From NCBI RefSeq assembly GCF_000764305.2, contig NW_025941745.1, positions 1 to 64,000 of the forward strand: a DNA stretch of 64,000 nt, in the 5' to 3' direction. The position numbers were made by a program, and so were the translations under genes. Shown piece by piece: positions 24,780 through 35,292 of the stretch. The DNA is from Hyalella azteca. Lineage: Eukaryota; Arthropoda; Malacostraca; Amphipoda; Hyalellidae. Each line of letters begins with the position of its first letter. Within the stretch, counting starts at the first letter, position 1. The notes below the pieces were generated by a model. That model saw nothing but the letters and a program-made list of their open reading frames with translations. It did not search any database and had not been told where the DNA came from.

Positions 24780-25020
24780 CTCTGCATGGTGACTATTCTG
24801 ATGACATGGTCACAAATATTATTCATATCATGAGCATCGTTTGTGGCAACGAAATGTCGAGTAATAGCATAATCGACATGTTGATGTCATTACCATAAAT
24901 ACCATCTATATCTTGGACACCGTTTATAGCAAAGATATTTTGAGGATTAGCAGGATCGATATTTTGATGTCCTTACCATAAATACCATCCATACCCTGAG
25001 TACCGTTGCCCCGGGCTTTG
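24780..25020. repeat. Diverged tandem duplication, about 90 bp
   Basis: Two to three diverged copies share TTACCATAAATACCATC, GATATTTTGA or GACATGTTGA, and CACCGTTT or TACCGTTG at similar spacing. No gene is associated. Confidence 0.55.
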
Positions 25021-28000
25021 ATGCTTAGGAAGCCTCCAGAAGCTGCGTGTCGTGGACCAGTAATCTTAGGGTCCGGAATATTGATCAGTCCGGGCACAAC
25101 CGAAACCTAATATCTACCAAGCTGCTTTCGTGAAATATATGCGTAAATACTTTAAAAATTTTGTTCCTATAATTTTAAAGTAATACAAAGGGACATATAA
25201 CTAAAAATTATATAATAAATATAGAGCTTGTTTTAAATCAGGAATGGTCTCGACATAAAGTCGTACTTCTCAAACCTTATGTAGTTTTTGGTGCTCGTTC
25301 TATAAATTTTCAATAACAACATCAGGAATTAAAGAAAAAATATGAAATATTACATGATTTTTTCTATGCATCGAATTATTTCGCTCCATTTCTAAAGAAT
25401 ATCTGTAAAATATAAGACTCAGTCCATCGACTTGACACCTGCTAGATATTTGTTATAGATAGTCTCACATGTTTGGTAGTCCAACTCCACTCATTTATTC
25501 GACAAAACTGTTGCTTACTTGTTTACTGTCCCATTAAGTTAGGTTAGATTGCGTTATAATGGAGACGTATTGCAAAATTATGTGCAGAAAAAACGAAATT
25601 TGAACTGGTAATAGATTTCGGAGGACCCGATTTCTAAATAATATCCAAAAACTGATTCGTAACGTCGATCGAGCTTCTACATATTTCCGTAACCATCCTT
25701 AGAAAAAATAGTGAAACAAAAAAAAACATTTTAAGTAGTGATCAGCTACTGCTCCTGTATGCTCTTTAATCGCCTGTTATAATACGAAACTAAAATTCAA
25801 TATAATAATTTTATGTGGTGCTCAAAAGTTTATCGTTTTTTCTAAATCTTAATTACTACATCGAGATTCTAGTTTTGAAGAATTGCATGTAATATTTCAT
25901 TATATATACATCAAAATTACCATGGAAGCTCTGCAGATACTATTTCATGTGAAATAAAATCAATAAGTAGGCTTCCAAACCAAATCAGCCTCACAAAATC
26001 CCATTTTGAAATATGTGACTGGCATTTGGCCCGGCATCCGAAATGACACGAGAAAAATCCAAGAGAAATTAAAGTCACACCCCCAACGGATGTGTCCCGG
26101 AGACCCAACCAGATCCTCTCCCGGCCGACAAGTTCTGACAATTTGTCATCTCGAGATTTTTCTGGCCTGAGAGGAAAAAACAACTTTTATTTGGCACAAA
26201 CGCCTTCGAGATTCCGGGATTCTCTTAAACGAACCTGAATTCCAAACGATCAAGAGATATTTTTTGCATTGGAAGACATTGATCCAAAGTAGTGAAAAAA
26301 CTAGCACAAATGAATAAAAAAATTTTTTCTCTGCACCCTGGTAATAATTTAGTGATTGCAAAAAATTGGGATTTGACAGCTTAATGCAAATAATCAATCA
26401 TACACATATAATCACTCGCTCATCTGAATAATGCAACGCCTCAGAAGTCTTTGCGTTCATTTGGATCGGGGAGAAGCATTTCATATTGCTTTTTCCGTTG
26501 CCGGTAAAGAGTTTACTATTATTTTTTTCAATGCTCTAATTCACATATTTGTCCGTCAAACCAAATGACTTAATGCCATTTCCTGTGAGCGTCTAGCATA
26601 ACCATGAAGGCTTTAGGAACGAATGTTAGGATACGTTCTATGTAGGCCTTAATGCTGCACAAACAAGAAATATAGAATGCAACACAAAATTAGGCCATGT
26701 TTAACTGCAGATCAAAACAAAATTATAGCTAAAATAATTGAAATAATTGATTTCGTACGTATTTAATGATATACAGTATTTGAATTATTGAACTATGAGT
26801 GAGATTCCTCAATACCTAGATTTTCATGCCACGGTTCGACTTTCCTCAACTCAAAATCTATGATATTTACTCAAGTTTCTTTGAATTTACGTTTTCAATT
26901 CTAAAATTTACAATTACTGACTCGCAATAAAGTAGAAGTATGTCACCTAAAATAAAGTAGATTCATTTGTCACTGAAAATGCTCATGCACTGAATACAAC
27001 TGCGATTCATTGCAGAATAAAAATACTTTAAAAACGTAATTTTCACAAAGAAACAAAATTTAACAGTATACTTTCCAAAACTCGTCAGTTTCAAGCCAAC
27101 TATAGTTATTGAAGCTCAAATGAAACGAATATCTGCATGACAATCAGTCGTGAGATTGATGACATAATTTGCATCGTTCCTGAACGTTATCATTTCCTAT
27201 CCATATTTGATGAATGCGCGGCCGATCCGTGCTATCCTGCAATTAGGGTTGGATTTAAATGCTGATAGGTTATCAAAATTTTGCCCACTCTCATGAGGTC
27301 GTTAGTGGTAGCATCATCGAGATTAGGTACGATGATTAGGTACGATGAATCCTATTTGAATGGCAATACGAAGTGAAAAACCTCATCAAGAAAAGATAAT
27401 TTTCCAGTTCACGAGCTTCCACAGTATGAATATGGTGAATATCGTGCGAATGCTGTCCAATGACTGGATATTCACCAATGACTGTGCTGGATATTAACTG
27501 GAATGCAATTCTGAAGTTCATTTTTTTTGGTTGATAATTGTTCATAAGTAAATGAAATGATAATTGAACAAGAAAGATTTTGTTCGCACAAATATGAAGC
27601 CCACATACATTATTCAGCCCGAAGCTGAATATGTAGTAAAGCCCAATAGCAATTCATTTAAAAATGAATAATATCAGTATTGTTGAAAAGATAAGAATTT
27701 GGCAGTTTGTTGACAATATTAACGTTTTTCTAAAGGTTACTTCGTCCTTATGTTTTGTTTCAAACTGATTATCACAATTTTAGACACTATTTTTAAGTGT
27801 CGATTTTCCGTGTCACGGTGATTTTTAACTTTACAAAGTTTTTTGGTAGCAAAAGTTTCAGTTAGTAAGTAAAAGCATGCATGATTGGATATTTTTGTAA
27901 CGATAAATAACAAAACTTCTGTGGATTACAAAAATAAATTGAAAAAAATATATATAAATAAAACCACAAGCACATCCACTACCATATCCACTTCCCGCCA

Positions 28001-29555
28001 ATGCAGAGTTCTTCCAGTTATGTTTTAATTTACAAATATTGCCCAGCAATTGACCATAAATTGTCACAAATAAAACAAATCTTTCCGTTAAATTCTTACA
28101 GCCATAATTGAAATTCCAGAAACTGCAACGTCGGCCCATTTTCCTTGGGACACGTCCATCTCTTTCAAATACTGGAATTACCTATTTAAGTTTGCTCGTA
28201 ATAAAAATAGCATCGCTGAGCCTTCTTATGAAAGTCATTGATCTTGCGTGCGTTTAGTGAGCCGCTGTCGTATCCTAAATGACGGGCGCTCTCATTTCAA
28301 TGACAAAGCTGCATGACACAAATAACTCTACGGCAGAATGGCTCACGATTCTCTACGATTTCTGTTGATGAGAATGCCTTGAATTTTAAGACTTTGCAAG
28401 CGTGCAGGATTTTCGAGCTACTCTATGGAAATGAGATCTTATATCTTCCAGATAACGGTGATGGACGATGCTAGATTAGAAGCTTCGATCAAAAAGACCT
28501 TAAGGCTGATAGGAAAAGTTAGCTGGACTTGTTAGCAAGCAATTTAAGGGAGCTAAGTAAGTTCCCTTAAGTTCAGGTGTAAGTTTAGACTTTCATGATT
28601 TAAAACATGAAATTAAAATTTATACCCGAATACATTAACATGCATAACTTTTTTTTTAGTTTAACAATATAGAGAAACAGACTTCAACAAGTAACTTCTT
28701 GATTAGGTCACAATTTTTCGGGAAAATTATGTAATTCAACGTACGTAAGCAAACACCGTACAAATTTTAATTCAGGCGAATGTAAAATAAAGGCTCGCGA
28801 GCAAAATTTTATTCACAAGAGACTCCAGCTAACTTTCCTTGTTAATCTGATCCATTTTTTGTTCAGGTGCTACCTTGAAGCTACGATACTTATCTTTTAG
28901 GGGTGTATGAAACTTGTGTTTTCTGTGAATTCAATTGCTCCAATAAATAATATTTAATATATTTCGATTCCAATAGCTTATTTTTACTTAATTTCACAGT
29001 CGGTATCCGTTGTTGTTGGAACCAAGAGAGCTGTCCTGTACCCCGGCTTTTAGTTTCCTTCTTCAGTCGACACACAAAAGACCCTCAGTTCTCCGGAATT
29101 GTAAATATGTATATATATATACATAAATAAATTTGATAAAATATATAACATCAAAGTTTGTTTGAAGCCTAGCGCCGTAAATATATTGTGGTTGCTCGGC
29201 CGAGTTTTGATGAGATTTATTGGGTCACATTATTACTTGGAGTAAAGTTTTATCCAGTGATAAAGTCATGAGAATTGAAATATTTTAGCGAGAGTTCGCT
29301 TAAAATAACGGACAGTGATTTCATTGGCATGCGTAAATTTCATGCAGAAAATTAAAATCTCAAGTTTCCGCTAAATTTCTGAACCGGATCTGAATGACAG
29401 ATCTCTTCTGAGTACTGCTCGAAGCCGGTCCGTTCTTAATTAGGGCATATTAAGGAAGAGACTATTGACCAGACTTGGATAAAGAGGATTCTCAAATTGA
29501 AAGATCCATCTTTCCTAGTAACATCGAGCTAACTTTGTAAAAACCTTAAGCGAGC
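25021..29555. other. No supported gene over 4.5 kb
   Basis: AT-rich DNA. The minus frame at 25917-26183 is slightly GC-richer than its flanks (KSRDDKLSELVGRERIWLGL) but has no recognised family and no supported splice partners. Confidence 0.45.
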
Positions 29556-29740
29556 TTCTTAAGAAGCTTGCAGGTTGCGATCATTCAAGAAGCTTGCAGG
29601 TTGCGATCATTTAAGAAGCTTCTCTGTTGACCCACTAACCCCACTCTGTTGACCCTCGAACCCCACTCTGTTGACTCACTAACCCCACTCTGTTGACCCT
29701 CTAACCCCACTCTGTTGACTCACTAACCCCGTTCTGTTTG
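29556..29740. repeat. Two adjacent short tandem arrays
   Basis: First come about two and a half copies of AAGAAGCTTGCAGGTTGCGA plus TCATT. Then come six copies of a 22-bp unit, ACCCCACTCTGTTGACYCWC plus TA. Confidence 0.85.
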
Positions 29741-29845
29741 AAAGTTTTGTTTTAACTACAAATTGTAAGGGTTGAGCCGTGAACCGTTCATAAGTTTTGT
29801 TCTGCGACATTAGAAACTATAAAATGAACTCATCCACCAAACTTA

Positions 29846-30731
29846 GGGGGAGCGTCTGGGTCCTAGAAAAACTTTTTTATTTGCGGACGGATAACTTTAA
29901 AACTTGGTACACATATGTTAAAAATAATTCTAAGACTTTTTTGTTCGTGTAAATTTTTCGAAAAAATTAAAGAAAACGTGAAATCCTTAGAAAACGGCCA
30001 AAAAGGGGGTACTGTAGAAAACTATCTCCTCCTAGGATTTTCAAGCTACGACATCGAGATGCATATCATTCGATGAGTAAGGTCCATATCTATCGATTCG
30101 TCGTAGCTTTATCGAAATTCGAATTTTTCCGGGCGTGGGGGCATTTTTCGTAAAATTTCCAAAAATTTTTCGATTTCCCACTTTCCCCCCCCTCTTTTTT
30201 CAAAATATTGTAAAAACTATAACGAAATTGGAAAAAAGCTACGACCAATCTCTAAATCTTTTATTTGCGAATCGAATGATATATCTCTCATTGCTGTAGC
30301 TTCAAAACTGTAGGAGGAGATAGTTTTCCAGTGACAATAAGTGTGATTGTTCAGTAGAGTCCGACAAAGTCCCGGGCGCCTCGAAATCGGCATTCAAGGT
30401 TGCAAGGATGCAAGACCAGACGATACTGGAGCTAAATCTCTGTCAAGGATGGTGGGAACGACAGAGCAAGAACCATCCCACACGACTGTTGAAGGGTAAC
30501 TGGAGCGGAGAGTGTGAATACTAGCTATTTAAGATGCACTTCGGCATTTGCTCCCTATGTTAAATGTTAAAGAACTCCACCAACCTTTGCTTTTTCGCGA
30601 TCTGTCGTGAACGCATAAATCAACGTACAGAGATGGTTCTGGTACCGTTGGATAGGTCAGAATGTCAGCTTTAAGATGAGACTAAAACCCGGAAAAGCCA
30701 AAATTGTTGATTTTGGACCCAGACGCTCCCC
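29846..30731. mobile_element. 886-bp element with TIRs and TTA duplication
   Basis: The left end reads GGGGGAGCGTCTGGGTCC and the right end reads GGACCCAGACGCTCCCC. TTA flanks both sides (29843-29845 and 30732-30734). A second, inner inverted repeat of about 60 bp pairs 30005-30065 with 30265-30335 (shared GAAAACTATCTCCTCCTA). No transposase frame is present. A 3-bp TTA duplication with G-rich TIRs suits a non-autonomous PIF/Harbinger-type element, although this assignment rests on the ends only. Confidence 0.7.
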
Positions 30732-30734
30732 TTA

Positions 30735-31057
30735 ACTGCTTCAATAGCTAAGCTGGTGAATTTCAACATCAACCAAAATGGAGAATATGACCATCAACCA
30801 AATATTTTATCAACACTTAAATTTTCCGTACGGGTTGCTTCTCAACTTTGATGAGAGTATAAATACCTGTTGATATTCATAAACTTCAATGATCATTTCT
30901 TGCGGTTGCGACCAGATATTCAGAGTAATGAGTGAGAGTTTATCCAATAGCCTCGCACTTTACGCTCTTGTGTAGGTCATCCTGACACAGTTTGGCCGGG
31001 CAAAGCAGGCGTATCAGCGCTACGTCCGTTCTCTGGTCGTGCTGTGGTAAAAACATA
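30735..31057. other. Spacer without supported features
   Basis: This lies between the mobile element and the foldback repeat. Further upstream exons of the Arp5-like gene were sought here and not recognised. Confidence 0.4.
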
Positions 31058-31322
31058 ACTCAGTAGTCAGTACTCACTGCAGTGAGTGACAGATAGCGCA
31101 TTTTCTCGTCGACGAAAACGTGATAGTCACGGCCGGACAGACGAACGGGCGGACGGACGGACATGGCGAGCGCAATAGCGCCTTTTTAGCGCATTTTCTC
31201 ATTTATGGAAAAAATGCACTATTGTGCTCGTCATGTCCGTCTGTCCGTCCGTCCGTGACTTCACGTTTTCGTCGACGAGAAAATGCGCTCTTTGTCACTC
31301 ACTGCAGTAAGTACTGAGTTAT
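31058..31322. repeat. Foldback pair of a dispersed repeat
   Basis: Two copies of one element lie head to head. Each carries ACTGCAGTGAGTGACA, GCGCATTTTCTCGTCGACGA and a run of GGAC tetranucleotides (GTCACGGACGGACGGACAGA); the second copy is inverted. A single copy of the same family lies at 63101-63245. The arrangement makes an almost complete inverted repeat of about 265 bp. Confidence 0.85.
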
Positions 31323-31379
31323 ATTTTCTCCATAAACGAGAAAATGCGCTAAAAAGTGTCTCACTACTTGAACAATATG

Positions 31380-31548
31380 TGCCAAGTTATCTAAGTGGAC
31401 TTGGTGTGTGTACAGGCACCACGTCTGGGCGCGTGGTATGGGGCGAGTGTGGGTAAGCGTGTCACTATTTGGACAATATGTGCCATTAAGTTGTCTGAGT
31501 GGACGTTGTATGTACAGACGCCGCGTCTGGGCGCGTGGTATGGGGCGA
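31380..31548 (+). repeat. Tandem duplication covering an exon acceptor
   Basis: A segment of about 95-105 bp occurs twice (about 31358-31450 and 31459-31552). Both copies contain GTGTCACTA, ACAATATGTGCCA, a TGTACAG acceptor and CGTCTGGGCGCGTGGTATGG. The second copy runs into the real exon at 31518. The first is followed by GGTAAGC, a good donor, so it could act as a decoy or cryptic mini-exon. Confidence 0.85.
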
Positions 31549-31641
31549 GGGCGGCCGCCCCCCGTCTCCTGCAGGAGGCCGGCATCACGCGGCAGGAATA
31601 CTTCGAGGCGGGCGGGGAGCGCGCTCGGCAACACTTCCTCG
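31518..31641 (+). CDS. ACTR5-like: Actin-related protein (Arp5-like), penultimate exon
   Basis: The 124-nt exon has acceptor TGTACAG and donor CCTCG/GTGAGA. It encodes TPRLGAWYGARAAAPRLLQE, then AGITRQEYFEAGGERARQHF. The family pattern at this place, near the C-terminus of actin-fold proteins, is DAWYGAR followed by ITRxEYxExGGE, which in my knowledge is closest to Arp5, a subunit of the INO80 chromatin remodelling complex in the nucleus. It joins in phase to 32030-32112. Upstream exons were not identified, so the gene's 5' part is either unrecognised or left of this region. The first base reads in frame from the acceptor. An alternative is another divergent Arp. Confidence 0.65.
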
Positions 31642-32029
31642 GTGAGAGACCCCAGTAATTTGCTGCTCTTCACTAATAATAATATTTCCTGTAGCATACA
31701 TTAATATTACCTATTAGATTAATTTTATTATTATTTATTAATAATATTATTAATATTATTCTTTAATATTATTTCCTTGTGACATTGTTATCATTCGGTC
31801 AAATTATTTAAATGACAAAAATACACCATAGTCTTAATTTGGAATTCATTTATGAGAAGAATATTATACGCAACTTCTTACTATTAGCAGTTCAGAACGT
31901 CGTGCATTGAGTGTTAGATTTGTACATCCGTTAACCGGACATTTACACGTTAATTGTTAAATGATGGCAATTTTCCAAATTTTAATTGTTCAACGATGAA
32001 TATTTCCTCAAAAATGTTTTGGTTCGCAG

Positions 32030-32112
32030 GCAACCCGCACTGGAGTCTCGTGGCCAGCGAAGACCTCAAGGAAGGCGGAGAGTCACTGCCTGACGCTGCC
32101 ACCCAAGCCTAA
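32030..32112 (+). CDS. ACTR5-like: Arp5-like terminal exon
   Basis: The acceptor is GGTTCGCAG before 32030. The G left by the previous exon plus GC make a Gly codon, giving QHFL-G-NPHWSLVASEDL. The protein ends at TAA 32110-32112 after DAATQA. The hydrophilic tail past the actin fold agrees with Arp5 proteins, which carry a short divergent C-terminus. A minisatellite begins at the stop codon itself. A polyA signal follows about 200 bp downstream. Confidence 0.65.
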
Positions 32113-32212
32113 GCAAGTCCTAATTAAGTCTTGGCAAGTCCTAAGTCTAAGCCTAAGCAAGTCCTAAGTCTTGGCAAGTCCTAAGTCCAAGCCTAAGCAA
32201 GTCCTAATGCAG
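32104..32212 (+). repeat. Minisatellite spanning the Arp5-like stop codon
   Basis: Units of CAAGCCTAAGCAAGTCCTAA and the variant GTCTTGGCAAGTCCTAA repeat about four times. The first unit includes the last codons and the TAA of the Arp5-like gene, so the array was seeded from the coding/3'-UTR border. Confidence 0.85.
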
Positions 32213-32314
32213 GGACTCTGCATTTAATTCTTGTGTACAAAATACGAGATATTAATACGAGAATTGTTACAATGGCCTGAGAGTCGTGTACGTGTCGTAG
32301 GTTTAGTTAATTAA

Positions 32315-32320
32315 AATAAA
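32315..32320 (+). terminator. AATAAA polyadenylation signal
   Basis: A canonical AATAAA lies 203 bp after the Arp5-like stop codon in a T/A-rich stretch, and is the first such hexamer on the plus strand there. Confidence 0.55.
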
Positions 32321-33269
32321 GTTCAATCATTTTAATTCGTGATTGAATTCATTGTTGAAATGTAGCATTCCCGAGCATCTGACAGTCAATGAGTAAGATG
32401 TTGATTTTTGTCTTGGTTATTAAAGTTATTATGATGCTCCCCTGGATATTGAAACTCAAATTGTATAAAATAATTTAATAAATACTATTGAAGAATTTTT
32501 TTCATATATACAATTGCACCACAAACACTTCAGGCGAACACATTCAGGATCTTTTGAAGCGGTAACTATAATATAATGAATGTTTTGGGTCATACAAATA
32601 CGGCGGCCTAACGTTTAATTTTAATATATTCAAAAAATAGTTTTGAAAGCTTGCCGTTCTATTGTGCCAAGCTTGTGCAGGAAACATGAAATATATTAAA
32701 TTATTCCTTTTTGCGACATTTATTAGCAAGGCGAGGCCTACACCCTTTATAATGAATCAATTGCGGTTGGTTGCTATTGTTCATATAATAATATTGCGCA
32801 AAGGCCAGTCGTTATATGATAATGTGGAGCCAGTTACCGAGCCAGTGGTTATAATATGGCATTTAGCCGTACTATCTAAACTCTCTAAATTACACGTAGC
32901 GGGCGATTTCTCGTCTGTGATTGGCGGGTTCAACTTGAGAAGCAGTAAGCTATTAGCTGACGGAGCTACAAACTCATAACTATTTGTCATAGTAAGGCCC
33001 CTGGTCTGTATCAGAGATCATTGCATTCACTGTACATACTCCAACGAAGCAGGAAACTGCAACATGAAACACAAGAATGAAGTCTACGAAGGAGCTTATA
33101 TGGGCTTAAATAAAGAACTATGACAAAGATAAAAAAATGGCTGCATTCGGAAACAAAATGTACCTTATTCTTATTCGTACAACAGTCATTTCCAATAAAC
33201 TGTCATCGACTAAAATTAGTTGCCATTCATTATGAAACTTCAAACTGACAACATTTTTTTCATGGAACT
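32321..33269. other. No supported gene
   Basis: A 105-codon plus-strand frame at 32662-32979 (SKARPTPFIMNQLRLVAIVH) has no recognised content or splice context. Confidence 0.4.
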
Positions 33270-33500
33270 TCAAACTGATATCTTCTTTCTCGGAACATAT
33301 TCGTGACTTTCAGGCTCTAAAGCGCGATCAAGTTCAAAGAAATCCTATTTGTTGGAACATAATCACGCTTCCAAATTTTAAATCCCATTGGAACATAATC
33401 GCGCTTCAAAGTTCATCAAGTTCAAAGAAATCCTATTTCTTGGAACATAATCGCGCTTCAAAATTTATTAACTTAACAGAAATCCTATTTGGAACATAAT
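33270..33500. repeat. Degenerate repeat with GGAACATAATCGCGCTTC
   Basis: Four to five units combine GGAACATAATCGCGCTTC with AAAGAAATCCTATTT, with varying spacing and partial units. Confidence 0.75.
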
Positions 33501-33774
33501 TGCGTAGATAAAAAAATCGTACGCCCAGAAGACGAAGAGCAGTAAGAGAGAAGGTGAGAATTTTTCCAGCACCGGGCAACCTCCCTTCACAAATATTGTC
33601 TTTCATGCCTGCGTTTGTAGCAGAGGAACTACACAGCTTATACATATCAAGGCACGTGTATACATAAATCATTACTAACTATACAGACGCGTCACAGGCA
33701 GGTAGAAACATTGGCAAGTCAAAGCGAGAAGTAAAATTAAATGGTGCGCCTGCAGTTATCGATCGCATCAGGTC

Positions 33775-33960
33775 GAGTTCTGAGTTGTAAATTTCTTCTG
33801 TTGGTCAGAGCACTCGATTTCTGGGGGTTCTGAGATATATCTTGTTCTGTCGGTCTGAATACTCATGTTCTCAGAAATATCTTGTTCTGTTGGTCTGAGT
33901 ACTCGATTTCTGGGATGTAACTTATTCGGTTGTTCAGAAAAGCCGAGTTCTCGGAACTCA
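33775..33960. repeat. Degenerate repeat (TTGTTCTGTTGGTCTGAGTA)
   Basis: Three to four degenerate units contain TCTGTTGGTCTGAGTACTCG followed by a TTCTGGG or TTCTCGG segment. No gene is associated. Confidence 0.6.
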
Positions 33961-33974
33961 ATCCCTGAATATAT

Positions 33975-34008
33975 CGCTGATTATAATTATCCTTAATTAT
34001 AATCAGCG
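33975..34008. repeat. Perfect hairpin, 15-bp arms
   Basis: CGCTGATTATAATTA and its reverse complement are separated by the four bases TCCT. Confidence 0.9.
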
Positions 34009-34399
34009 ACGATGAGGGCAGGATTGCAGACAAGCCAATAATTGCGAGATGCAGCGGAGAAGAGGACAAAGCTAAATAAACAATAAATTAGAAGAGAAAT
34101 GAACACAAACAAATGCACAGGAAAACTGAGCGCAGATAATACAAATAAAATAAATTTTGCGAAGTCTACGAGTGCACAAGTGACTTGGGAAAACAATTGC
34201 ACGAAAGTTCTAATGTACAAAAGAGTGCTTATGAATAAAACTGTACAAAATAACTAAAGGCAAAATTACATAGACGAAGCAGGTACAAACGTCGATTGCA
34301 CGCTAGTACATCAGTTAAATGCACACTTACATATTACAAAGGCGCAAAATTACAAATTTACAGAAATCTGATAGTAAATGCAAGTGTACAAACCGATGA

Positions 34400-34655
34400 T
34401 AAACGAATGTATATGTACTAAATTATTGGACGAATGTACATGTACTACATTATTAGACGAATGTACATGTACTAAATTATTGGACGAATGTACATGTACT
34501 AAATTATTAGACGAATGTACATGTACTAAATTATTAGACGAATGTACATGTACTAAATTATTGGACGAATGTACATGTACTAAATTATTGGACGAATGTA
34601 CATGTACTACAGTATTGGACAAATGTACGTGTACTAAATTATTAGGAACGGAACT
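34400..34655. repeat. 27-bp minisatellite, about nine copies
   Basis: Units of GACGAATGTACATGTACTAA plus ATTATTG are nearly identical. Since 27 is divisible by three, both strands show artificial repeat peptides (CTCTKLLDE and VHVHSSNNL). Each unit contains the palindrome TGTACATGTAC. Confidence 0.95.
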
Positions 34656-35212
34656 CAAGAGCAAGTAACTCGAGTTGTTGCATATCTAGGCAAGCGTTAA
34701 ATTCTAATCTAGGTAAGCGCAGGCAAACTATTCCTTACCATTAATGACGATGTAAAGCGAGTCATAAATAAGGCATTTCAAAAATACCTGCGTAAATTGA
34801 TCTCAATAGTAAACAATAGCGATATTTCTGATCAGAAAATATCCGATAATTGCATACATCGTGATTTTTTTGTGAAAATTTGCGCACATCTTGAATAACG
34901 AGTGAACCGAATTTTGCTAACTTCATCTGATAAACAAAATTTCTATAAGAATTTGATGGCATCATACCAAAGGTGAAGCAGGAACCTAAACTGCAATGCA
35001 ACACAAATACGTGGCTGATGCTCAGTTTTGTTCCATTCAAACCGAACTTACTTCAGTTAGTCATACAAATGATATTTCAGAATCCCGGTGATAACAAATA
35101 ATTGAAAATCCTCGAACGCTGGTGAGCCTAACACTCTTAAAAATAAATGGATCATTTTCTCCAAATAGTGACACACTTTCTGCCACTTTCGCAACATGAC
35201 CCACTAATTTTC

Positions 35213-35292
35213 CGAGTGTAGCAAACGTACGTCGTAACTACGAGTAGTTCAGAAAAAACGTACGTCGTAACTACGAGTAGTTCAGAAAAAAA
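35213..35292. repeat. Tandem duplication of 38-40 bp
   Basis: Two copies of ACGTACGTCGTAACTACGAG plus TAGTTCAGAAAAAA lie head to tail. TACGTCGTAACTACG is partly self-complementary. Confidence 0.8.

Noticed and set aside
32662..32979. 105-codon plus frame that might be an extra gene after the Arp5-like gene
   Set aside because: No recognised motif, no splice or polyA context, and an opposite-strand frame of similar quality overlaps it.
34350..34668. CTCTKLLDE repeats that look like a Cys-rich secreted peptide
   Set aside because: Both strands are open because of the 27-bp period; no signal peptide or splice sites.
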